A DNA stretch of 64,000 bases. Source: Ampelocalamus luodianensis. Its lineage: Eukaryota > Streptophyta > Magnoliopsida > Poales > Poaceae. This document shows positions 9,768 through 18,965 of this stretch, piece by piece. Within the stretch, counting starts at the first letter, position 1. The number at the start of each line of letters is the position of its first letter. Position numbers and translations under genes: made by a program. The DNA lies in contig CM070629.1 of the NCBI GenBank assembly GCA_036346255.1, positions 5,709,001-5,773,000 on the forward strand, given 5' to 3'. Under the pieces are notes generated by a model, which saw nothing but the letters and a program-made list of their open reading frames with translations, made no database searches and was not told where the DNA came from.

Positions 9768-12110
9768 ATGGCGCAGTTCCACCTCCTGGATCCGTACTAC
9801 GAGGAGCACCACCGAGGACGTCTGACCGCCGAGGGGGTGGTAATGCCAACACATGTTTGTATGTCTCTATATTTCATTTTTTCGATGGATTCATGTTAAA
9901 TAATTGTAATCTTTGCAGGAACTGCCCCCTCTTCGTCCTTTAACCCATGACGGGTTCGAGGACATGCGGTACGACGACAGGTACACTCCTCTACTTCAGA
10001 GGGCTGGCCTGGACGTCGTATCGTTTCAGGTTCGTCGTGGGTTGCCCGTCATCAACCCCGGCGATCACGGCTTTGGTTGATGGTACATTGACTAACAAAC
10101 CCATGCACTACCGCCGTTTCGGTGTTCATTTATGTAGTGACCTTAGTACTCGTTTATGTTTGTGCAGTGGTGGCGAAACTCACGATTTCCACCTACCTTG
10201 TGGTGAGATGATCATTACGCTCAGGGGCCGCAGGTTTCTTGGTCTCGATGTTTGGGGCCGTCGATTCTGGGACAGTGAGGTCAGAGCGGTTGGAGAGCAG
10301 TGGAGGCCTTCCTTGGGAGAGAGCTTCCTCGAGAGACACCTCCTTCCCGCACCTCAGGGGTTCTTATCAGTTGGCTCAGACAGCAGTTTGCTCGATGCGG
10401 ACAATGCAAGCGAGGAGACAATCACCTACTCTGCGAGCTTGGATCCTACACTTGTTTGGGTGTGTTCTCTTTCGACGCGACGGAGACAACGCGTCATGGA
10501 TGCACCTCCTTGCTTGACCGGCCCGGGACATGGCGGGTGGCTACGGTGGGCTTCGGAGTTTTGTCCTTCCTCTACCGCCACTTGTGCTCGGCTTGTCGGC
10601 GGTCTTCTCGGACGCGTCGATCGGCGGTGTGTGTACCTTCTGCGACTTTGGATGTGGTCGTGTACCGGTTGGTCGGCGACGCTTCTTCCTCCTCGTCCAT
10701 GGTTTGCAGTGGCCAACCCTCGACACCGACCGACGGTTGCCCACCTTTGGGACCAGGTTCGAGTCCGTTTGCCAGGGCGAGGCACGCGTACGTTGAGTAC
10801 GCCAACGAGCTTGACACACTTACGACTTCGATGGTGAGTTCATTGCATTTTCATTTCACATTTTCATTCAGTCTTTCGATACAATCTTTCTTACAATACC
10901 TAAACACCTCTTGTACGCAGTCACTTGGGAACCTTACGAGACGGCGGTGGTCGGCTTGGGTGAGCACGATGTGCGGCGTGGGCGAGGACCTCTACATGAT
11001 GAGGTGTCCGTGATGCTTCTCGTTGTTGAGTACCACCGCCACATAGAGTTGCACGCCGCTTTGGCCTCGAGCGAGTGGCGGTGGAGCCGTTCTCGGCGTG
11101 CGTGGAGTTGCACAAGTAAGTGGCGTCGCTACTTTTTGTCCTTTGTATACATAACTACTAATTCACTATATTTGCAATCGATGATGTATATATTGCGGAT
11201 CGATCGTCGAAGCGAAAAAGACGACAGACTTCAAGGCGTTGCACGTGACCACATAGGCGTGTGGGAACTCCTCCATGGGAACGTCTATGCCAATGAGCAC
11301 CGCACACGAACTACAACTTCCGTGCATACCTTTCTTGGTACCTTGGTGTGACACGGACAAAGTTGAAGGTGCAATGGACCCAAGCGGACTCTGGCGACAT
11401 GGAGTCTTCTGGCGATGAAGACACTTCCTACGACCTTGCGACTCGGGAGGGGCGTTGGTGGAGGCTACGCCAATCTTAGATCAGTGGTAATGTCACTTCT
11501 AACCTTTTTCTTGCAATCAATCATAGCGCTAATGTTATTTGCATCACACTAACCGAGTAACCATATGTTAACAATGTGTGCGGGGCAACACGTTGAGGCG
11601 ATCCGTGCTTGACCTAGGCGTTTCCGAGGGCGAGTCGATGAGACGACACTCAACAACTTTCTTGGAGTAAGTCTTTCAATACATGGCAATCAAAATATAA
11701 ACTTGTAACCAAATATGACATTTGTGAACTAACAAAATGATGATGAACCGCAGAGACTTGCGAGACGGCTACGCAGCGCTGCTGCTCGTTGTGGTTGCAG
11801 GACGCAGGCACCGATGGACGTCCACGTGCCACAAAGACATCTTCCGGACGCAGGCACCGAAACTGTAGGCTTGGGCACTTCTTCACACGGAGGTACAGCT
11901 TCGGAGGCGAGCTCGTCCCGAGCGACCGGGGATACTTTGAGGACTTGGTGGCGAGGAGGAGGACGAGGCCGAGGAGATTGGACCGTCTCGGCTCAGGTGC
12001 TCCTTCGACACAGCCTTCGCAGCCTCCACCGCGTAGGCACCGTCGTCCGCGTGACCCTTACACTCCGAGCACCGCGCTCTTGGTGGAAAGGGCAAGGCTA
12101 GGAAGCGATG
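9768..12110 (+). pseudogene. Decayed plant mobile domain (MAIN-like) gene carried by the MULE
   Basis: An ATG at 9768 follows an acceptor-like TTTGCAG and reads MAQFHLLDPYYEEHHRG; a second exon begins at 9919. Recognisable mobile-domain motifs, spread over different frames, are YDDRYTPLLQRAGL (9970-10010), ETHDFHLPCGEM (10177-10212), GVLISWLRQ (10358-10385), LHLFGCVLF (about 10450), FLYRHLCSACRR (10568-10603) and CVYLLRLWMW (10630-10660). A CT-rich intron ends near 10919. The downstream part to about 12110 is acidic and serine/proline-rich with no named fold. Plant mobile domain proteins are known both as MULE and retroelement cargo and as domesticated silencing factors (MAIN/MAIL). Several frameshifts make this copy non-functional. 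Confidence 0.8.
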
Positions 12111-12423
12111 AGGGACTGTGTTTATGTACCTTGTATGGACTTTTATGGACTATTTGGACTTTTGGATTGTTGTTTCCACTATTCGTGTGGTATTTTGATG
12201 AATATATGCTCGTATGATATATTTGTGTCATATTATTACATGTGGATGGTCGAAACAGAGAAAACTCGCGAATTTTCCGTGATTATATGCGAGTAGTGAT
12301 TATATCTTTGGGACCAAAGGAACGTGTGCTTATTGTTGGTCGACCAAAAGTTCTTGAAATATATAGGCATAGTGACAAAAAAACCAAATCATGCTACTCA
12401 CATGTTCAAGTTTAACAATATAC

Positions 12424-13110
12424 TCACATGCACATCTTGAAAAGTGCAAGACATGACAAGAGTACAACAAAATAACAAGTCCGACAAATGATAACATTGT
12501 TCATTATTAAACCATAACTACTAAGTCTAGCACACTCTTGAGTGCAACGAGGCCACTTTCCCTTCCTCAAAGCATCCGGATCCTCCTCCATTGCAGCCTT
12601 AGCACGGCGAACGCGCTCAAGCCTCCTCTCCTCTCCCCTACGCTTAGTCGCTGCCTCATTTTCACCTCTTCCTCGCGCTCCTTTCTGCTGCCTCCTCTTT
12701 GCGTGTCTTCTCCATGACTCCTCGCGCTCCGCATCCCACTTCTTGATCCCTCCATATCTTGCTTGTCCTCCTCCTTGATCTCGGTGTCGATCCACCGCTC
12801 AAAGTCACATAGCGGTGGAGGTTCTGCAAAACATGGGTGCATTAAGCACGTAATGAAATGTTATTGATTCATCGCAAGAACAAAGAAAAAGCCACTAATT
12901 TCTCACCAACAATCCAATGAGGATCTGTTGAGGTGTAGGGTCAAAGGCATAATTGTGACACATCCAATACCTCATGCATGCGTGTCCTCCTCATCGATCT
13001 CGCCACCCTACAAGCATCACCGCAGAGCACATGGGCACTTTGAACGCCACTAGGCGATGGCAAGCGGTGAACGCATTGCCCACCAGCTGTTGCCTAATCC
13101 AGAAATACAA
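12424..13110 (-). pseudogene. MULE-internal minus-strand ORF, two exons, decayed
   Basis: On the minus strand, an exon from about 13100 to 12907 reads MRYWMCHNYAFDPTPQQI and ends at a GTGAGA donor. A second exon starts after TTTTGCAG at about 12821 with PPPLCDFERWIDTEI and continues as a charged, probably coiled-coil region (ERRLERVRRAKAAMEEDPDA). It ends near a WPRC motif. The Cys/His-poor first exon recalls transposon-associated zinc-finger (GRF-like) proteins of grasses, but this is weak. A stop and a frameshift interrupt it. It converges tail-to-tail with the mobile-domain gene. Confidence 0.4.
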
Positions 13111-13732
13111 CAAATTGTATGAACCTTACATAATATGAACTACATATTACCGACAAATTAGAATACGATGGACAAAGATTACCTTGGTTTACTAGCTTTA
13201 CCACGCCTCAGCATCCTAACAGTGGGAGAAACAGAGGGGACCGACGTAACTAAGGTTCCATAATACACAATACGAACCAATAAAACAAGTGAGACTAATT
13301 GCTTCAAACCCTAGGTCATGACTAACCTAATTTTGCATAGGGGGATTGGATCATATACCCTCTCTGAATTTTAGGATTTCAGGATTTACCCTCCCACCTC
13401 AATGACATGTGGGGTCACCATAGGTCAATGACATGTAGGCCAAGAGGGTAAATCCTAAATTTCCATCTAAGGGGAGGGTATATGATCAAATTTTCCTTTT
13501 GCATAATACACATGATATAGACCAAATCAATGCGTAAAAAGTGAGGAGGACAAAGAGGATACCTTGCTCTCGAAGTTGTATGGATCAATTCGAAGTTTCC
13601 ACGGTGAAAATTGGTGATTCGAAAAGTTCGGCGGGTTGGGTTGAGTGAAAACCCGAGAGAGGAGAGGAAGAAATAGAGCAAGGCTCGGGCGGTATATAAT
13701 TGAGCTTGGCGCCGAGATGCGTGGCGCGAGAG

Positions 13733-13978
13733 TGGCGCCATGAGTCACGGCGCCGAGTAACATGACTGGCGCCATGACTCATGGCGCCGAGGTACCGCCA
13801 CGCTGCCTCGGCCTCGGCTGGGTTGGTACCTCGCGCCATGAGTCATGGCGCCGAGATGTCTTAGCTCGGCGCCGTGACTCACGGCGCCGACCCCCTGGGT
13901 CCAAAACCGGAAATAAGACTAGCAGTGGTATAAATGTGAGTTTTTTAGGAAAAAAGGGCTAAATTGTAAAAAATTCGG
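13733..13978 (-). repeat. MULE right terminal inverted repeat with palindromes
   Basis: Inverted counterpart of the left end. Four palindromes or near-palindromes of the same design lie at 13733-13756, 13767-13790, 13831-13854 and 13866-13890, each centred on TGAGTCA or TGACTCA and flanked by GGCGCC (GCGCC in one arm of the third). Confidence 0.9.
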
Positions 13979-13987
13979 AATATGAGG
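13979..13987. repeat. MULE target site duplication, right copy
   Basis: AATATGAGG, identical to 5730-5738. Confidence 0.92.
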
Positions 13988-15160
13988 CAGGCCAAATAAA
14001 ACAAAACCACATATAATACTGCTGAAGATCACACACATGCAGGTGAAATCCTGAACTTCCAACAACCATATCGTACATTTCTGTCCTTGAAAACAATCCA
14101 GGGACTATGTTACATGTACAAATGATCCGCGACAGATCATAGTATGTACGAAAGCAATATATGTAATTTTCTTCAATATTTTTCAGTACAATACTTAGTC
14201 TTTGTGGTTGGTCAAGTTCGTTGAACATGAGCCACAGGTAGTATTATTGACGCCCTATAAAAATAGTCCAGACTTTTCTGACAGAACAAGCATGCAAAAG
14301 CTAGTACGAAAAGAGAAGAAAAGTTAGAAAAGAAGAGCTATGGAGAAAGAAAAGTTAGAAAAGAAGAGCTAAGGAGAAAGAAAAGGCAGTCGAGTGATCG
14401 AGTCATGGTTCACGAGGAACAAGTAAAAAACATTATTCTTTTTTATGGTACGAACAACATTATTCTTCGTTCTTCATTAATCCTAACGCAGAATGATTCA
14501 ATCACAAAGACCAAGGCGTAGAACACTAGAATGGTGCTGCACTGAGTGTCTGAACCATTTGACCGTGTGAAGGATGAGGCCGATCAAACTTAAGATGTTT
14601 ATTAAAGAATACTAACTTCGGTGTCGTTTCACTTTTACCTGTTCACCCATGCTTCAGTAGAACTTTGATGCCATCATGCCAGGCTTTGTTGGGGAAAACA
14701 AAGATTACGAGATCAAACAAAAGCATTTTCATCTGATTGAGAGGCACAGCATCGTTGACCATGGACCTCTACTTTGTCATCACTAGAAGGGCCTTGCTCT
14801 GTGCAATGAACTGCACACAGAGCGATCACAATTCACAACAAACTCAAATCTAAGAAGCAACCAAAGAGGAATCTAAAATGGTCCATGAGACAGCTTCTGC
14901 TGTGCTGTTGGCGCACACACAAACATCAAACACCACTGTCTGAAAAACATTATTGAACTCGCAATCTGGTCTTCTTTTCTTCTTTTTGACTAAAAGACAT
15001 CAACGTGTCCCTCCACGTTAAGAATGTACAAGACAGAGCAGATAAAAGAAAGAAAGAAAGCTAATTAAAGTAGGTTAAAACTAAACTAAGGAGCAAAAAC
15101 AGAGAAAAAACAGAGAACAGGAGGCCAAGAAGAAGTAAAAGAAGAAAGAAGAGAGACAAG
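13988..15160. other. Intergenic, no gene seen; small direct duplication
   Basis: AT-rich host sequence right of the MULE. A 27-base purine-rich unit beginning AGAAAAGTTAGAAAAGAAG is duplicated in tandem around 14318-14375. An AAAGAAAG tract lies near 15045-15060. Nothing codes. Confidence 0.5.
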
Positions 15161-15164
15161 ACTA

Positions 15165-15425
15165 ATGGTGAGTTAGAAGGAGATGCGGGCCCTCCGCGCC
15201 GGCGTCTGACCAAACGGCCAGCTCATTCTTTACCACCTCGACGACTCGCTGCACTGATTGTCCCGAACCACGGAAGATCCTGTCATTCCTTTCATTCCAG
15301 GTCGTCCAAAAGAACAGGATCACGAAAGAGTTCCATGAGAAGTGAAAAATCGGAGGGATACCCTGGAGAGCGGACTGCCACCAGCCTAAGACGGTCGGAA
15401 AAGGCCCCCTTGCGTTGCAGTGTTA
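15165..15425 (-). pseudogene. LINE 3'-end remnant (reverse transcriptase-associated C-terminus)
   Basis: On the minus strand the translation gives WNERNDRIFRGSGQSVQR and VVEVVKNELAVWSDAG, the usual last segment of plant L1-type ORF2 proteins after the zinc-binding domain. It is comparable to WKERNRRIFQHRRE in the intact LINE at 17790-22711. Upstream it degrades. Only the extreme C-terminus remains, with a purine-rich stretch on + (15010-15160), possibly the old tail. Confidence 0.7.
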
Positions 15426-16228
15426 GACCAGGGACGGAGGTTGAGCTTGGCCAACCTGGGCTGTGCCCCCCAACATTTTAGAAGAAATTTTTTTAACAGT
15501 ATGTATGTAGTCCACAGCCAGCCAATTTGGTTATGTTAGGTCCATCTAGAAGACTCACTATTGCTGTTTGCAACTAGTTATAATACTACTCAGCGACCTC
15601 ACTATTGTTGCTTGCTACTAGTTACGATACCACTCAGCAGACAGTGACTTCAATCGTGCGACGGCAGGCGGCGGCGAAGCACGGAAGCAACAGATGAGGC
15701 ATTGGTCGCTAGTACGTCGTGGGCTTGTCGCGGCTGAGCCCAGCGGTAACGACAGATGTGCAACCGACGGCCGAAGAGCTAAGTTTATGCGACGCGTAGG
15801 GCGTGTAGCCAATAGTGAGTAGTGTGCTTTTGAATCTTATTGATGCTGCCTTGTCTTGGTTGATTAACTTGTTTTTTTCTACAATCCTGAGTTCTGCTAA
15901 TGGTAATTTACTTTGATCTTTGACTCTCTTAAGATTTTGCTCAAACTCACTGGTTGAGACCTAGACATGCCGACACCACCGGGAGCAAATGGAGCAAAAA
16001 TACAGTCTTACTTGGCACTACTACTATGGCGCCATGTTCTCGCTTAACGACGCCGTTGACCTACAGCTTTCCTATGTGGAAGCGAGGGTGTCCAAAATTC
16101 CAAGTGAATGCACGAGTTTTCGCCGGTCAAAGCTTGTTAGATCATTGCATGCCTCGTCATGGCTGGACGTCACTCGTACCCGGTGTTGATGCATCATCCA
16201 TTGCTGTGGAGATGGCTGTCACTCCCGG
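15426..16228. other. Intergenic region upstream of MIR1432; possible hAT-like end
   Basis: A CAGGGACGGAG motif at about 15431 resembles hAT-type termini, but no matching inverted end or 8-bp duplication is visible. The last 300 bases before 16230 contain TGAC-type and GGTCAA motifs and probably hold the MIR1432 promoter. No coding gene is supported. Confidence 0.35.
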
Positions 16229-16229
16229 C

Positions 16230-16239
16230 CTATATATAG
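16230..16239 (+). promoter_or_regulatory. TATA box of the MIR1432 transcript
   Basis: CTATATATAGG in a locally GC-rich setting, 160 bases before the hairpin. The expected start of transcription is near 16260-16270. Plant MIR genes are Pol II transcribed with such TATA boxes. Confidence 0.6.
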
Positions 16240-16389
16240 GCACATAGTGTGTGTGCATTGTTCAGGGACACCGGACACACACAGAAATACCTTAGTGTAT
16301 GTGCAGAGAGCAAGAAGCACATAGTAGCAGATATCCAGTTCATAGAGGAGATCAGCAGCTAGGGGCGTGTTGTTCTTGTGGGTTTGGGT

Positions 16390-16482
16390 CCTGTGTTCAG
16401 GAGAGATGACACCGACATCAAATGGATTGGTTTGGCCTATGTTCATCCGTTTGAAGTCGGTGTCATCTCGCCTGAACATAGG
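16390..16482 (+). ncRNA. MIR1432: MIR1432 microRNA precursor hairpin
   Basis: Bases 16390-16425 pair with 16447-16482 in a 36-bp stem broken by only two mismatches (16402/16470 and 16417/16455), with a 21-base loop. The 5' arm at 16396-16416 reads TTCAGGAGAGATGACACCGA plus a final C, matching my recollection of grass miR1432-5p; only the first base differs among grasses. The predicted star is 16458-16478, giving 2-base 3' overhangs as DCL1 would leave. In rice the family is reported to act on an acyl-CoA thioesterase and EF-hand calcium-binding transcripts. A TATA box lies 160 bases upstream. Possible introns downstream (donor near 16595, acceptor near 16655; another acceptor at about 17100) suggest a spliced primary transcript. 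ORFs through the hairpin are chance. Confidence 0.9.
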
Positions 16483-17774
16483 ACTAACTATCCCTGATTA
16501 ATGAATACATACCTGATACCCCGACGAGTCTTCTTCCAGTTCTACACACTTGTTCTCGATTCGCGTTGGCGCCTGCTTTACAAGAATACACAAGGTAATG
16601 CAACTTCCTCTTCAGACTTCACTTGTCCTTTCGTTCTCTATGTTGATCTTGCAGGGGAGGAGATGTGTTGTTCTGACATGACATGTGAGACAGACAGATG
16701 TTGGAGCAATCATTCATATACAAGGTTGGTTAGCCATGCATCCATGCCAGACTGAGTCGTCCTTTTGGTTTAGTGGCTGTAAACGCTGAAACATCAACTG
16801 TTCTTAAAAGAAATGAAATCTATAGTCCAACAGCTGTGTACTTGAAGCTTGGGTTTAATTTACACTCCACTACAGGATGTATTTCTTGTTTGGTCGATCA
16901 TTTTCTCTTTCTGTTACTGTCGCATACCTGCATATATATGGTTTAGCTCGCTCTTATGGTACTTTGCGTCTCTCAAGAACATGCATATATACCAGATTTG
17001 CATCTCTCAAGAACATGCATATATATACGAAGAACATGCATATATACGACCTTGCTTTAGTGAATGTCAGTTTAACGTTGCTTTCGTTTTCTACTGCAGG
17101 AAAAAGCACTCGTGCAATTCTCAGCTATGCAACAACGCCAATCTGGCTACTTTTCTCATTGCTTTCTATCTGGAGCATTCTCCTGCAGAGAGAACTTTCT
17201 GAATATGATCACCCTGTTGCTGTTGCAAGAAAGCTATTGGTTTGTTGAGTGAAACCGGGTACCTACCCTGTCTAAAAATAGGTTTCTAGCTTGAACCAAC
17301 CGAGAACTGGTTGGTTCCAGCTTGTTTGTGACGAAACTTGCTGTTCTTGATCCTTTATTTTCCTTCCATTCTCTGTAAAGTGCTGTAAAAATGCATGCTG
17401 CGTGCAGCGTGCAACAGTGATGCTGAATTCTGCCGGACTAATTAAACAGACTTGTTCATGATAGAAACTAACTAGAATTTTTTTTGTAAGAGACATTCGC
17501 CAAACAATCCGATTCACCGCATAACCGGTCGTCGAACCTTCGATTGGAACGGGCACAGCAAGAAGTGAAAAGCATTGGTATGTGTCATAGGAGATAAGTA
17601 GCAGAACAAAAGCCAAAAGGAGGAAACATCTGCTTGGAAAAGGGCATGTAGATGTAGTCAATAGACCAAAGATCGCCACGACCTGATCTTTCTACATAAG
17701 TACATAGTACACAGTCGCGTTGTCAGGCGCTATCGTACTACTCTTAGAAATGTAGTATCACTACAAAAGAAGAC
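16483..17774. other. Probable MIR1432 primary transcript and intergenic sequence
   Basis: Splice-like signals (AAG|GTAATG near 16590, CTTGCAG|GG near 16655, CTGCAG|GA near 17100) fit a spliced non-coding transcript. Three copies of AAGAACATGCATATATA lie at about 16976-17046. Beyond 17250 no gene is supported. A minus-strand 135-aa ORF with a hydrophobic N-terminus (17272-17679) has no recognisable family. Confidence 0.35.
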
Positions 17775-17789
17775 CTTGTCTCGTCGTGG

Positions 17790-18586
17790 AACGATTGGAC
17801 AAAAGCTCCCCTTATGGTCGCTACCGTCGCTGTGCTAGCCTCGAGGCAGGTGGCGACCTTCGTGGGCCTGGCGCCGGCAGTGGCCTTCGTGGCCGTAGCC
17901 GTACCAGATCGCCACCACGTAGGTACTACCTCCGCCCCAAGAACAAGGCTGCTTCGCTGTCATGCACAACGCCCTTGGAATCGTGGAAGCTGCAGCAGGA
18001 CCCGGAGGATCATGATGGGTCGGCACCTTCTGGTGGCCGCCTGGTGCTGACGGAAGACGAGGTAAGGGTACCTGCTAGAGTTACAACAACTCAGTGGGAA
18101 GACCCTATGCTTATCGAAGTTGTCTTGGCTTTGAGCCTTGTTGGGAGGGATTGTAGGGTGGAGCCGCCTCCAAAGGACCCTCAGCAACCCGCGGAGCAAA
18201 AACAACAACAGCTACAACTTGAAGGGGTACAGCAGGAGCAGCTGTATCAGGGTGACGCTGAGACTGAGGAGGTCACTGCGGCTGTGTCTCAGCTCCCGCT
18301 GCAAGTCCTCGCTAGGTCACGCTCTCCCTCAGTTCTAGGAACCCCAGCGATCACCGCGGCTGTCACTGCTCAGCCTACTCCAATTCGTCGCAGCGGCCGC
18401 CTGGCAGAAAAGAAGAAGGCCAACCCTACAGAAGTGAGCGGGGCACAGCGAGCCTCTCTGCTCCTACAACAAAAGTTTGCCAATGACGCAAGGAAGAGCC
18501 GAGCAGCCGGAACAACCAAGGAGAAACTCCATGCTCTCTTGGCACCCCTTGGGCGCATTGCACCATACAAGCAATCAGGGCTCTAG
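17790..18586 (+). CDS. LINE ORF1 (gag-like), 5'-truncated
   Basis: The frame is open through the left target duplication and ends at 18586. The sequence is low in complexity: Gln-rich around 18190-18250, then a basic motif RRSGRLAEKKKA at 18388-18423. The motif is characteristic of the region following the zinc knuckle in plant LINE ORF1 proteins. The N-terminal RNA-binding part and CCHC knuckle expected in full-length ORF1 are missing, in keeping with 5' truncation during target-primed reverse transcription. The product would bind the element RNA. With the start lost, normal translation is doubtful. Confidence 0.6.
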
Positions 18587-18965
18587 CTGGGATTGATGGG
18601 AAGGCGCAGGTGGATCTCCCTGCCCTGGGGCTTGTTGCCGATGATCTTGCGGCACTGGTCCAGGAAGCGGCGGCGGCCTGAAGGTCGCGACCGAAGCTCT
18701 AAGTAGTAGTAGAGGCTTTTGCAGGGTACTGTCTCCATGTTGTATGCACTCGAGGAACCTCTTTGGGGCATAGATGAGCCCATCTTTAGTTCACTGCACC
18801 TTAAAACTGTTTGCACGGTGCTGTTAGTCTGTGTTTGCCTACAGTGTATGTATGGCAAGGGTGAAACGTACTTTTGCAGGGGCACTAGGTGCTTTGTATG
18901 GGGAAAGCATGGAGATTTATATATATGCAGATTGCCTCAGATGTCTTGTGTCCTCCTTACATACA

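Larger units (their letters stand above)
5739..13978 (+). mobile_element. Complete Mutator-like element (MULE), 8.24 kb
   Basis: The element starts CCGAATTTTTTT at 5739 and ends in the inverted complement, AAAAAATTCGG, at 13978. A perfect 9-bp target duplication AATATGAGG flanks it (5730-5738 and 13979-13987); nine bases is the diagnostic Mutator size. The terminal repeats match closely for about 120 bases and more loosely for about 240. They contain clusters of GC-rich palindromes. Inside, on the + strand, are a decayed MURA-type transposase (6896-9650) and a decayed plant-mobile-domain gene (9768-12110), and on the - strand a smaller decayed ORF (12424-13110). All genes carry stops or frameshifts, so this copy could move only with help from another element. 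Confidence 0.92.

Noticed and set aside
15431..15950. hAT-type element starting CAGGGACGGAG
   Set aside because: No complementary right end and no 8-bp duplication visible.
16219..16479. 86-aa minus-strand ORF across the MIR1432 hairpin
   Set aside because: Chance frame through an RNA hairpin.
17272..17679. 135-aa minus-strand ORF with a hydrophobic, signal-peptide-like N-terminus
   Set aside because: No recognisable peptide-hormone or other family, no clear promoter; its upstream side is cut by the LINE insertion. Kept only as a remote possibility.
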